A stretch of DNA of 64,000 nt from Bacillus sp. Marseille-Q3570 (GCF_946151055.1 NZ_CAMGYZ010000001.1:1-64000); one strand, 5' to 3'; shown: positions 7,184 to 15,370, counted from the first letter of the stretch. The notes: a model not told the origin generated them from the sequence alone. Translations and numbers: made by a program.

Positions 7184-9364
7184 TTGCAACGACTTTCTAA
7201 ATCCAAACACCCAGAAGATATTATAAATTATGATACAGCAGGCGGCATTCAAATTGCACGTACGCAAACATCACTTGATCCAGCCCAGGCTGTATCCAAA
7301 ATTTTAAAAGATATTGACCACTATCAGGGAGCGCTTTATTCAAGCAGATATGAATATCCTGGCCGTTATTCTAGATGGGATGTCGGTTTCATCAATCCGC
7401 CTCTAGAAATAAAAGCGAAAGGATTGGACTTTACGATCATTGCTTTGAATTATAGAGGTAAAATATTACTTCAAATGATCTCGGAGCGATTGAGTATCAT
7501 GAATGAAATCGGTTCGTTTGAAAAATCTGATTCACAGATCAAAGCTTCGATTGTGAAATCTGATGCAGTTTATCCTGAAGAGGAACGCAGCAGACAACCA
7601 TCTATTTTCAACGTCGTCCGAACACTTAAAGATTTATTTTATTCAGATGAAGATTCTTTTTTAGGACTATACGGAGCTTTTGGTTATGATCTTGTTTTTC
7701 AATTCGAGTCAATTGATCTTAAACAACAGAGAAATCCCGATGAAGAAGATATCAAACTCTTCTTACCAGATGAAATCGTAGTGGTGGATCATCAATCTGA
7801 TCATGCCTATCAGCTCTCCTACGATTTTCGATTCGAGTCACTCAAAACGGAAGGATTGAAACGGAACGGTGCACGTAACCCTGACCAATCAATCAACATG
7901 ACGGAATATGATGAATATCAACCAGGTAAATATGCCCACTTAGTAGATGAAGCACGAAAACGGTTTAAACAGGGTGATATGTTTGAAGTCGTGCCTTCAC
8001 AAACCTTATATGAAAAATGTGAAACTCCACCGTCAGACGTGTTCGAACGACTGCAGCAAATCAATCCGAGTCCATACGGGTTCATCATCAATCTAGGCGA
8101 TGAGCATCTGGTAGGGTCTTCACCCGAAATGTATGTACGTGTCGAAGGAAATCGGATTGAAACGTGTCCGATTTCTGGCACGATCAAAAGAGGGAAAAAC
8201 GCATTAGAAGACGCTGACCAGATCCGGAAACTATTGAACTCGAAAAAAGATGAAGAAGAACTGACGATGTGTACCGATGTGGACCGGAATGACAAGTCAA
8301 GGATCTGCTCTCCTGGATCGGTGAATGTCATCGGCAGAAGACAGATCGAAATGTACTCACACTTGATCCATACCGTTGATCACGTTGAGGGGTATTTAAG
8401 GCCCGAATTTGATGCATTGGATGCATTTTTGACGCATATGTGGGCAGTAACAGTAACCGGCGCTCCGAAAAAAGCAGCAATCCAATGGATCGAAGACCAC
8501 GAGGATTCTCCAAGATACTGGTATGGAGGTGCTGTAGGTTGGTACAGTTTCAATGGAGATTTGAATACTGGATTGACTTTGAGAACGATCAGGATAAAAA
8601 ATCAGACTGCTGAAATTCGGGTAGGTGCAACATTACTTTATGATTCGATTCCTGAAGATGAAGAACAGGAAACACTTACAAAAGCAGCTGGACTTTTAAA
8701 AGCGATCCGTGAACCCGTCAAGGCTGAGGATGATCGGAACAACCAGTTGCCCGGAGAGTCGAAGAACGTGTTGATTGTCGATCATGATGATTCGTTCGTC
8801 CATACTTTAGCGAACTACTTCAAACAGACTGGTGCACATGTCGTCACCTATCGAGCTGATAAAGCGAGGGAGATGATGCGTGATTCAAACAATTTTGACC
8901 TGGTTGTCCTTTCTCCAGGACCCGGTACTCCTGCACAGTTTGACGTATGGGCAACAGTCCGCTTATGTATCGAAAAAAAGATCCCCATCTTCGGTGTATG
9001 TCTAGGTTTTCAAGGAATCGTCGAATATTTCGGGGGTAGCTTGGATTTACTGGATTATCCGCAACATGGGAAAACCTCAACCATTACTCAATTGAATTCT
9101 AGCAAGATGTTTGAGGGATTGCCGGATCAGTTCCAGGCGAGCCGGTACCACTCGATCTATGCAGAACATATTCCTGAAAGCCTTGTATTGACTGGATTAT
9201 CCCAGGATGATATCCCTATGGCGGTCGAACATAAATCTCTCCCGATAACCGCCGTACAGTTCCATCCAGAATCAATTGTGAGTTCTGATGGAGATATCGG
9301 CCTTCACATCATCTATAACGTGATGAAGCAACTGGATAAATCACTCGAAGAACTTTCAGTATGA
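7184..9364 (+). CDS. trpE(G): Fused anthranilate synthase TrpE-TrpG
   Basis: This 726-residue protein joins both anthranilate synthase subunits. Residues about 1-515 are the chorismate-using TrpE part: SSRYEYPGRYSRWD near the N terminus, SPYGFIINL, GSSPEMYVRVEG, CPISGTIKRG, TDVDRNDKSR and TVTGAPKKAAIQWIE. Residues about 525-726 are the glutamine amidotransferase TrpG: VLIVDHDDSFVHTLANYF, LSPGPGTP, the nucleophile Cys in FGVCLGFQG and the His-Glu pair in VQFHPES. The architecture is like the TrpE(G) of rhizobia; classical Bacillus species have separate trpE and a shared trpG/pabA. The start is TTG after a strong ribosome binding site. It is last in the operon and followed by a terminator. Confidence 0.92.
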   Translation: MQRLSKSKHPEDIINYDTAGGIQIARTQTSLDPAQAVSKILKDIDHYQGALYSSRYEYPGRYSRWDVGFINPPLEIKAKGLDFTIIALNYRGKILLQMISERLSIMNEIGSFEKSDSQIKASIVKSDAVYPEEERSRQPSIFNVVRTLKDLFYSDEDSFLGLYGAFGYDLVFQFESIDLKQQRNPDEEDIKLFLPDEIVVVDHQSDHAYQLSYDFRFESLKTEGLKRNGARNPDQSINMTEYDEYQPGKYAHLVDEARKRFKQGDMFEVVPSQTLYEKCETPPSDVFERLQQINPSPYGFIINLGDEHLVGSSPEMYVRVEGNRIETCPISGTIKRGKNALEDADQIRKLLNSKKDEEELTMCTDVDRNDKSRICSPGSVNVIGRRQIEMYSHLIHTVDHVEGYLRPEFDALDAFLTHMWAVTVTGAPKKAAIQWIEDHEDSPRYWYGGAVGWYSFNGDLNTGLTLRTIRIKNQTAEIRVGATLLYDSIPEDEEQETLTKAAGLLKAIREPVKAEDDRNNQLPGESKNVLIVDHDDSFVHTLANYFKQTGAHVVTYRADKAREMMRDSNNFDLVVLSPGPGTPAQFDVWATVRLCIEKKIPIFGVCLGFQGIVEYFGGSLDLLDYPQHGKTSTITQLNSSKMFEGLPDQFQASRYHSIYAEHIPESLVLTGLSQDDIPMAVEHKSLPITAVQFHPESIVSSDGDIGLHIIYNVMKQLDKSLEELSV

Positions 9365-9395
9365 CGTAGAAGCTGTCCAATAAGTTCCTAAAATG

Positions 9396-9441
9396 AAAAA
9401 GCAACGAGGAAAAGGGTGTTCGTTTTCCTTCGTTGCTTTTT
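9396..9441 (+). terminator. Terminator of the trp operon
   Basis: AAAAAGCAACGAGGAAAA (9396-9413) pairs with TTTTCCTTCGTTGCTTTTT (9423-9441), giving a strong stem with a T-rich 3' arm. It lies about 30 bases after the trpE(G) stop. Confidence 0.8.
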
Positions 9442-9590
9442 CGTTGAATCAGAATCATTGGAGGCGGCGGAACGGATTCCCGCCACTTTCAATAGATTGT
9501 GGACAATTGCACTCGATATGGACTTTGTCAAGCCCCTGCAAGGAAAACCTGTGGAACGACCGATTGCCGTTGGCTACTAGTTCATCAATT

Positions 9591-9702
9591 TAGAGATAAA
9601 TTCGGAGTTTTAGAGATAATTCCAGAGTTTTAGAGATAAATTCAGAGTTGTAGAGATAATTGTAAAATTGCAGCGTTTTGGTCCGAGTTGTAGAGATAAA
9701 CG
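9591..9702. repeat. Period-20 tandem repeat
   Basis: The core TAGAGATAA recurs at 9591, 9611, 9631, 9651 and 9691, exactly 20 bases apart with one degenerate unit at 9671. The unit is roughly TAGAGATAAATTCAGAGTTT. It lies in a 690-base gene-free stretch. No gene or stable hairpin explains it. Confidence 0.8.
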
Positions 9703-9756
9703 TTTTTGGCAGGTCAAAATAGCTTCAACAACCTGCTTTCTTCTCTTTACCTAAGT

Positions 9757-9861
9757 GAGGCTGTCCAAAAAGTGTTCTGACTCTCTCCGAATTTAACAAC
9801 ATTTTATGAAAAATCGTGGTTTTGATTCAAGATGTTGTGTTGGAGGTGTTTGACACGTTTT
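9757..9861 (-). repeat. Repeat family R2, copy 1
   Basis: This copy matches the reverse complement of 11103-11227 over its length: GGCTGTCCAAAAAGTGT, CTCTCTCCGAATTTAACAACATTTT, TTTTGATTCAAGATGTTGTG and TTGGAGGTGTTTGACAC all have counterparts there. The two copies lie in opposite orientation on either side of the alkyltransferase-like and superoxide dismutase genes. Confidence 0.7.
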
Positions 9862-10056
9862 AACAAGATTCTCCTTATGTCCAGTAGTTATTAGCAACCT
9901 TTCTTTTGATAGCAGGATTTCATATTCCTACAATTGAAAAAGTCTAGGAATAGAAAATTGTTTCCTTACTATTTGATAAGATGGACTTACTTAAAGGATC
10001 AGAATTTCAACAATCTATTATTACCATCCTATTAAAATGAGGGGAAGGTTTCAGAA

Positions 10057-10386
10057 GTGCAGCCATTTACTCAAAAAGTGATCTCGATCATTCAAGATAT
10101 ACCTTCGGGTAAAGTTATGACATATGGACAGATTGCAAGACTAGCAGGGAACCCTCGGGGGGCTAGACAAGTTGTGCGCATCCTTCATACGATGAGCCAG
10201 GCATATAAGCTGCCATGGCACAGAGTCATCAATGCAAAAGGGGAAATTGCAATAAAAGATGGACAACAAAGAAGTCGCCAATTGAATCTCCTGAACCAAG
10301 AGGGAATCAAGCTTTTTAACCAGAATAAAGTGGACCTCTCCGAATACCGTTATGATCCTGACTGGAATGACGTTGATATCATTTAA
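10057..10386 (+). CDS. Alkyltransferase-like protein (ATL)
   Basis: The 109-residue product is a methylguanine-DNA methyltransferase C-terminal domain in which the acceptor Cys of PCHRV is Trp (LPWHRVI, Trp54). Such ATL proteins cannot accept alkyl groups; they bind O6-alkylguanine and hand the lesion to nucleotide excision repair. Family features seen are IPSGKVMTYGQIARLAG, the GARQVVRIL recognition helix with its arginine finger, and the RQLNLLNQEGI tail. The start is GTG at 10057 after AGGGGAAGG. With the alkylation repair gene at 365 this is a second alkylation-damage gene in the window. It is flanked upstream by repeats. Confidence 0.88.
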   Translation: MQPFTQKVISIIQDIPSGKVMTYGQIARLAGNPRGARQVVRILHTMSQAYKLPWHRVINAKGEIAIKDGQQRSRQLNLLNQEGIKLFNQNKVDLSEYRYDPDWNDVDII

Positions 10387-10485
10387 TGCGTTAATTAGGT
10401 AGATAGCCTATTTTTTGTGAATGAAGTTTAAACTCTTATAATTTTGTGAACGGTGTTATAACACAAAATGTAAGGGGGGACTGCT

Positions 10486-11082
10486 ATGAAACGTTGGTTA
10501 TCTTTTTTTCTCGTAATTATCGTACTTGTAATTCTCAACGCATGCGGTGCTGATAATGATGAGGGTAGTGATTCAGAAGACACTTCATTAAGCGGAAAAG
10601 AAAATGAAGGGAATACCAGGGATGAAGTCGTACCTATTTCAGTCGAACTGAAGAACGGAGAAGGGGAGAAAGTTGGGACAGCTGATTTGGAACAACAGTT
10701 TTCAGGCGTTGTAATCAAGATTAAAGCGTCCAATCTATCACCTGGTAAACATGGTTTCCACATTCATGAAAAAGGAGTTTGTAAAGAGCCGGATTTCAAA
10801 TCAGCCGGAGATCATTTCAACCCTACTGATGTCAGTCATGGTGAAGAAAAAGATGGTCCACATGCCGGTGATCTTCCAAACCTTCAAGTGGGAGAAGATG
10901 GAACGGTAGAAACGGAAATGACCACTGATATGGTTACACTTAAAAGTGGTGAAGAAAACTCATTGATTGGATCTGATGGTACCACATTGATCATTCATGA
11001 AGAAGCAGATGATCATAAATCACAACCTTCAGGAGATGCTGGAGATCGGGCAGCATGTGGTGTAATCAGTCACGGTTCATAG
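10486..11082 (+). CDS. sodC: Cu/Zn superoxide dismutase-like lipoprotein
   Basis: The 198-residue product has a lipoprotein signal with lipobox LNAC (Cys20), an acidic linker and a SodC domain from about residue 47. Metal-site motifs are GKHGFHIHEKG, GDHFNP, DGPHAGDLPNL and the C-terminal IIHEEADDHKSQPSGDAGDRAACGVI. The protein would sit on the outer face of the membrane. B. subtilis YojM is the likely relative; that protein lacks one copper ligand, whereas the His pattern here looks complete, so true dismutase activity is plausible. RBS AAGGGGGGA precedes the start. It stands alone between repeats. Confidence 0.88.
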   Translation: MKRWLSFFLVIIVLVILNACGADNDEGSDSEDTSLSGKENEGNTRDEVVPISVELKNGEGEKVGTADLEQQFSGVVIKIKASNLSPGKHGFHIHEKGVCKEPDFKSAGDHFNPTDVSHGEEKDGPHAGDLPNLQVGEDGTVETEMTTDMVTLKSGEENSLIGSDGTTLIIHEEADDHKSQPSGDAGDRAACGVISHGS

Positions 11083-11102
11083 ATTACCGCTTCCATTTGG
11101 CA

Positions 11103-11227
11103 AAAGGGGCTGACCCAAAAGAAAAGTGTCAGACACCTCCAACACAGCATTTTGTATCAAAAGCATCCTTTTTCCCAAAATGTTGGTAAGTTCGGAGAGA
11201 TCCCGACACTTATGGGTCAGGCTCTTT
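11103..11227 (+). repeat. Repeat family R2, copy 2
   Basis: The ends form an imperfect terminal inverted repeat: AAAAGGGGCTGACCCA...AAGTGTC at 11103-11130 and GACACTTATGGGTCAGGCTCTTT at 11205-11227. The centre carries AACACAGCATTTTG and CCCAAAATGTTGG. The structure could also act as a bidirectional terminator between sodC and the convergent DUF1761 gene. Confidence 0.7.
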
Positions 11228-11230
11228 CTA

Positions 11231-11641
11231 TTATGTAAAAGCTGCTACAATTGTACCCATTATTGTAAGGGAAACAACATGATATCCAGCGCTTATGAAG
11301 AACAGCATAGTATTACGTCCTTCGAATATCGTAGGAGAGATTTCTCGTACGACAGAAAATCCAATACCCGCTAAAAATCCAAGTGTAGCCCCACTCCATA
11401 ATGAAATGGGGTCAAAAAGTTGTATAAGCATAGACAGGACGTATGCAGATATAATACCACCTATAAAGGTAATCAGGTAACCTAAATTTGCGGTAGAAGA
11501 AGAGAAGTCTTCTTTCGTTTTCTTTGCCGTTTCCATCCATTTGTCCGCAAATAAAAGAGGGGAATACCAAAGTGCACCGATCATGGAGTTCGCTACTGCA
11601 GCAAGTGCAATTCCAAGAATACTGATTTGCGCTATGTCCAA
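11231..11641 (-). CDS. DUF1761 family membrane protein
   Basis: The 136-residue product is an integral membrane protein with four predicted helices. It has the family's N-terminal signature ANSMIGALWYSPLLFADKWM, and a GYHVVSLTIMGTIVAAF end. The start is taken as TTG at 11641 because GGGGG at 11655-11651 precedes it by 9 bases and the family usually begins just before this first helix. A -10 box TATAAT lies at 11698-11693. No function is known for the family. Confidence 0.75.
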   Translation of the reverse strand: MDIAQISILGIALAAVANSMIGALWYSPLLFADKWMETAKKTKEDFSSSTANLGYLITFIGGIISAYVLSMLIQLFDPISLWSGATLGFLAGIGFSVVREISPTIFEGRNTMLFFISAGYHVVSLTIMGTIVAAFT

Positions 11642-11805
11642 ATGATCATACCCCCTGCCTAAATAGTATATTGGTACCAATAACTTACTAGTATTATAGC
11701 ATGAATTTTGGCTATCCTATGAATATTTTTAGAATTTTCTGCATAAAATTGACCACTCACCTTTTTCATTTCTAAAAATATGAAAAGGAAGGAGGAGTGG
11801 CTGAT

Positions 11806-11991
11806 ATGGATGGGAATCTCACATATTTTGCAGCTTTAGTCGCTGGTTTCCTCCTATTGAAAATGTCATTGGGTGGTACATTCTTAGAAAGCTTTGACTC
11901 GGCATTGGACATTATCGGCATCATAACAGTTATCGTTTTTGCAGCAGTCCTCATATTCAAAGCTGTCAAGTTGTTGGTAAAAAAGGCATAA
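11806..11991 (+). CDS. Small two-helix membrane protein, unknown
   Basis: The 61-residue product has two hydrophobic helices (LTYFAALVAGFLLLKM and IIGIITVIVFAAVLIF) and a basic end LVKKA. ATG 11806 is preferred, with GGAGGAG 8 to 10 bases upstream; GTG 11797 lies too close to it. A terminator follows directly. I do not recognise a family. The strong ribosome binding site, good hydrophobic pattern and terminator argue for a real gene. Confidence 0.65.
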   Translation: MDGNLTYFAALVAGFLLLKMSLGGTFLESFDSALDIIGIITVIVFAAVLIFKAVKLLVKKA

Positions 11992-12009
11992 AGCTTGCGT
12001 TCAAACATG

Positions 12010-12043
12010 AAAGGCAACCATAATTAAAGTGGTTGTCTCTTTT
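12010..12043 (+). terminator. Intrinsic terminator
   Basis: GGCAACCA (12013-12020) pairs with TGGTTGTC (12030-12037) and TCTTTT follows. It serves the small membrane protein gene ending at 11991. Confidence 0.65.
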
Positions 12044-12195
12044 CATGCCTTTAAGGTATGCGTTAAGGTTGTTTTAAAAAACGGGAAACAAAATCGCTTT
12101 CCGTTGATGGTTCATTCAACTTCTATCTGTATTCAATTTGCAGACGAATAGACAACAGTCATTTTTTACTACCATTTGAAAGGGGAGACGCAGTC

Positions 12196-12642
12196 TTGAT
12201 CAAACAAGCTACACTGAATGAGCTGGATAAGCTTGCTGAACTATTCGATAAGTATCGTGTCTTTTATGGTAAAACCACTGATATTGAAGAGAGCAGAACA
12301 TTCCTACGAGAACGGATAAAAAACGAGGAGTCAATAATCTATTTAGCAATGAAGGATGATGAAGTTGACACCATCATGGGCTTTGTCCAATTATATCCGA
12401 TCTTTACATCTGTTGGTTTGAAAAGGCAATGGTTATTGAATGATTTATACGTAGACCCGGCTTTCAGGAGAAAAGGGATCGGTGAAAAGCTATTATCAAA
12501 GGCCGAAGAATTATCCCGACAGACTGCTTCAGCCGGGATTCTTTTGGAAACCGCTCACAACAACACAGGGGCGCAACAACTTTATGAGAAATACGGATAC
12601 AATAAAGACGAAGATCACTATTATTATTTTTTGGCCACATAA
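12196..12642 (+). CDS. GNAT family N-acetyltransferase
   Basis: The 148-residue product is a GCN5-related acetyltransferase that would transfer an acetyl group from acetyl-CoA to a small molecule or protein amine. The CoA-binding motif A is LNDLYVDPAFRRKGIGEKLLSKAEEL (about 80-105), followed by GILLETAHNNTGAQQLYEKYGY, the typical motif B region. The start is TTG at 12196 after AAAGGGGAG. The substrate cannot be told from sequence. Confidence 0.85.
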   Translation: MIKQATLNELDKLAELFDKYRVFYGKTTDIEESRTFLRERIKNEESIIYLAMKDDEVDTIMGFVQLYPIFTSVGLKRQWLLNDLYVDPAFRRKGIGEKLLSKAEELSRQTASAGILLETAHNNTGAQQLYEKYGYNKDEDHYYYFLAT

Positions 12643-12732
12643 TCTCCCTCAGGTTGATGTTATGTGCACTCATAGTGTAAATATCGAATCAGGTACAATA
12701 TTGGTAGATGCTTCAAGAAATGAGGATATACG

Positions 12733-13506
12733 ATGTGTATTTTATTTATCGCTTATAAAAAACACCCAGAATATAATATCATTGTTGCAGCAAATCGGGA
12801 CGAATTTTATGAAAGACCTACTGCCAAGGCACATTTTTGGAAGGATGAACCGAACATTTTGGCAGGTAGGGACCTACACCAGATGGGTACGTGGATGGGG
12901 GTTACCACAAAGGGACGTTTTGCCGCTTTGACGAATTTTAGGGACCCTTATGAACAAAAGGGGAATAAAATCTCCAGAGGGCAAATTATCCGTGATTATT
13001 TATCATCCGCCTCTGCACCAGAAGAATTTTTACATACATTACAAGAACAGCGTAACAGCTATCAGGGCTTTAATCTCATCATCGGAAACACAGATTCCTT
13101 ATGGTACTATTCCAACATACAAGATGAGATAAAATCATTGTCCTCAGGGATTTATGGACTGAGTAATCATTTCATAGATACACCATGGCCAAAAGTGGAA
13201 AAAGGAAAAAATGATCTGGTAAGGTGTATCGAGAAATCAGATTCATTCTCCAAAGAGTGCCTGTTCCAACTTTTGAAAAACAGTGATCCCGCAGATCGAA
13301 GTGAGCTACCTGACACCGGTGTAGGAAGTGAATGGGAGCAAAAACTGTCACCAATTTTCATTGAAACAGAACATTACGGAACACGTTCTTCAACTATTAT
13401 TACATTTGATAATAATGATGTCGTCGATTTTACTGAACGGAGTTTAATTGAAGGGAAAATTGAAACAGTGAACGTGACTTATAATATTAATGAAGGTAAA
13501 AAGTAA
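12733..13506 (+). CDS. NRDE family protein (TANGO2-like)
   Basis: The 257-residue product begins with the diagnostic MCILFIAYKKHPEYNIIVAANRDEFYERPT. It contains the Cys2 and NRDE signature, then GRDLHQMGTWMGVTTKGRFAALTNFRDP, GFNLIIGN and GIYGLSNHFIDTPWPKVEKGK, and ends with RSSTIITFDN. This is the NRDE/TANGO2 family, of uncertain biochemistry; a role in haem or lipid handling has been proposed for relatives. It follows the GNAT gene on the same strand at 90 bases and may be co-transcribed. Confidence 0.88.
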   Translation: MCILFIAYKKHPEYNIIVAANRDEFYERPTAKAHFWKDEPNILAGRDLHQMGTWMGVTTKGRFAALTNFRDPYEQKGNKISRGQIIRDYLSSASAPEEFLHTLQEQRNSYQGFNLIIGNTDSLWYYSNIQDEIKSLSSGIYGLSNHFIDTPWPKVEKGKNDLVRCIEKSDSFSKECLFQLLKNSDPADRSELPDTGVGSEWEQKLSPIFIETEHYGTRSSTIITFDNNDVVDFTERSLIEGKIETVNVTYNINEGKK

Positions 13507-13597
13507 CCGATCGTTCATTGAAAAAACTTTTGACTTATTCAATGACAACACATAAAATGGTAATTATACATCAGTATTTCGGGAGGATTCATTAAAA

Positions 13598-13642
13598 ATG
13601 ACGCATTCTATGAGACTTCGATTCCTAACTTTGAACCGGTAA
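13598..13642 (+). CDS. Leader peptide, ErmD-leader-like
   Basis: A 14-codon frame with GGGAGG 11 bases upstream encodes MTHSMRLRFLTLNR. This differs from the ErmD leader peptide as I recall it (MTHSMRLRFPTLNQ) at only two positions, and keeps the MRLR arrest motif at which macrolides and ketolides stall ribosomes. The peptide end can pair with downstream RNA (TTGAAC 13631-13636 with GTTCAA 13651-13656). It lies in the leader of the ABC-F gene, so it is the probable drug sensor. Confidence 0.8.
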   Translation: MTHSMRLRFLTLNR

Positions 13643-13658
13643 TTTCATACGTTCAAGG

Positions 13659-13678
13659 CTCTGTTTGTGTAAACAGAG
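13659..13678 (+). promoter_or_regulatory. Attenuator stem after the leader peptide
   Basis: CTCTGTTT (13659-13666) pairs with AAACAGAG (13671-13678). A further stem at 13736-13758 (GAAAGGT/ACCTTTC) is followed by TTTATTT and may be an early terminator. Together with the terminator at 13841 they form a chain of alternative structures between sensor peptide and gene. Confidence 0.55.
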
Positions 13679-13840
13679 TAAACGGGATTAGTCTGTCTTT
13701 TTATAGAATTCTTCACTAATAACCTACGTTGAAGAGAAAGGTGGATTGTTCTACCTTTCTTTATTTATGTCCTTTGTAATAGTTCTTTTTCCAGATTATT
13801 TCTTAATCGAATAAGGAAAGGCTTTTTCCGTTTACTCCAA

Positions 13841-13868
13841 AAACACAGGCAGATGCTTGTGTTTTTTT
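13841..13868 (+). terminator. Attenuator terminator just before the ABC-F gene
   Basis: AAACACAGGC pairs with GCTTGTGTTT and TTTTT follows, 28 bases before the ABC-F start. Since no full gene precedes it, its likely role is to stop transcription unless a stalled leader ribosome rearranges the RNA. Confidence 0.75.
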
Positions 13869-13895
13869 CAATTAAATTAAACGGAGGCGTGTCCA

Positions 13896-15356
13896 ATGGA
13901 AAAAATATGTATACAATTAGAAAAAATCGAAATATCATTTTTAGATCGCGTTATCTTAAAAGTTCCAAAGCTGGCTGTACATCAGTTTGACAGAATAGGG
14001 ATTGTTGGAATGAATGGGGCTGGTAAAAGTACATTGTTGAAACTGATGGATGGGCGACTCGTCCCTGATAAAGGGCAAGTGAAAAGGTTCATAGAGTTCT
14101 CCTACTTTGATCAAGTTGCCAGCCCAATTGATGCTGAAGTCGATTATGAAACGAGCGGTAAGCTGTCAATCCCGAAGATACCTATTGATAACTTCAGCGG
14201 TGGAGAGCTTACAAGGCTTAAGCTCGCTCAAATCTTCTCTACCTATAAAGAAGGTCTGTTGATCGACGAACCGACAACACACCTCGATGAAGCGGGCACT
14301 CAATTTCTAATCGAACAACTCAACTATTATTACGGAGCACTGGTACTTGTAAGCCATGATCGATATGTATTGGATCAACTAGTCACTAAAATCTGGGAAA
14401 TTGAAGGAGCAGCTGTTACGGAATACTCCGGGAATTATTCCGATTATGTGGAACAAAAAGAACGTCAGCGGAAACAACAACAAGAGAAGCATGAAAGGTA
14501 TGAAAGGGAGAAGGTGCGGCTATTAAGAGCTGCAGATGAAAAGATGAGAAAGGCAGAAGCAATTACACAGGCGAATAGTCATTTATCAAAAAAAGAAGCG
14601 AAAGCTAAAGCAAATAAGATGTTCATGACAAAATCAAAAGATACCAGTCAGAAAGGAGTTCAACGGGCTGCAAAAGCGATCGAACAACGTGTATCACAAC
14701 TCGATGCAGTTGAGGCACCGAAAGAAGAACAGAAGCTTCGTTTCAACCAGCCGTCCACGTTGAAATTGCATAATAAGTTCCCCATCATGGCCAATGGGTT
14801 AACACTGATGAACGGGGGAAAGATGCTCCTTCATGAAGCGAGCTTTCAATTTCCATTAGGCAAAACAATAGCGATCAAAGGCCCTAACGGTTCAGGAAAA
14901 ACGACCTTACTGAAACATATTTTTGAAAATAGAGAAGGTCTAGATATATCGCCAAAAGCGGTCATCGGCCACTATCAACAGATGAGCTATCAGTTTAAGA
15001 AGGATGAAACTGTCCTAAATTTCATTAAAGTGAGAAGTGATTATGTTGAAAGCAGGATCCGAGCCGTACTCCATACTATGAATTTCAAAGGCTCTGACTT
15101 GAAAAAGTGTGTGAAAGAATTGAGCGGAGGAGAAGCGATCCGCCTTGAGTTGTGCCGCCTATTTTTGGGGAGATACAATATCCTGATACTTGATGAACCA
15201 ACGAATTTCTTGGATGTTCATTGTATCGAAGCGTTAGAGTGTTTTTTGAAAGGTTATGAAGGAACAGTATTGCTCGTCTCCCATGATCGAACGTTCATAG
15301 ACCGGGTGGCAGACTGCGTTTATGAAATCGAAGATAATAAATTGGTAATGAAATGA
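13896..15356 (+). CDS. ABC-F ribosomal protection protein (Vga/Msr/VmlR-like)
   Basis: The 486-residue product has two ATPase domains and no membrane segment. Domain 1 has Walker A GMNGAGKST (about 38-46), signature FSGGEL and LLIDEPTTHLD; domain 2 has GPNGSGKTT, LSGGEAIRLEL and LILDEPTNFLD. Between them is a long charged helical linker (about 180-275, rich in KERQRKQQQEKHERYEREK) that in this class reaches the peptidyl transferase centre and dislodges antibiotics. Domain 1 is short, as in Vga/VmlR types. The drug range cannot be read from sequence, but the leader points to macrolide-type inducers. RBS GGAGG precedes ATG 13896. Confidence 0.9.
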   Translation: MEKICIQLEKIEISFLDRVILKVPKLAVHQFDRIGIVGMNGAGKSTLLKLMDGRLVPDKGQVKRFIEFSYFDQVASPIDAEVDYETSGKLSIPKIPIDNFSGGELTRLKLAQIFSTYKEGLLIDEPTTHLDEAGTQFLIEQLNYYYGALVLVSHDRYVLDQLVTKIWEIEGAAVTEYSGNYSDYVEQKERQRKQQQEKHERYEREKVRLLRAADEKMRKAEAITQANSHLSKKEAKAKANKMFMTKSKDTSQKGVQRAAKAIEQRVSQLDAVEAPKEEQKLRFNQPSTLKLHNKFPIMANGLTLMNGGKMLLHEASFQFPLGKTIAIKGPNGSGKTTLLKHIFENREGLDISPKAVIGHYQQMSYQFKKDETVLNFIKVRSDYVESRIRAVLHTMNFKGSDLKKCVKELSGGEAIRLELCRLFLGRYNILILDEPTNFLDVHCIEALECFLKGYEGTVLLVSHDRTFIDRVADCVYEIEDNKLVMK

Positions 15357-15370
15357 TTGTATAAGGACAC

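Noticed and set aside
9393-9593. Frame of 66 codons after trpE(G)
   Set aside because: It runs through the operon terminator and has no protein-like pattern.
9591-9702. CRISPR array
   Set aside because: The units are 20 bases with no unique spacers, and no cas genes are present.
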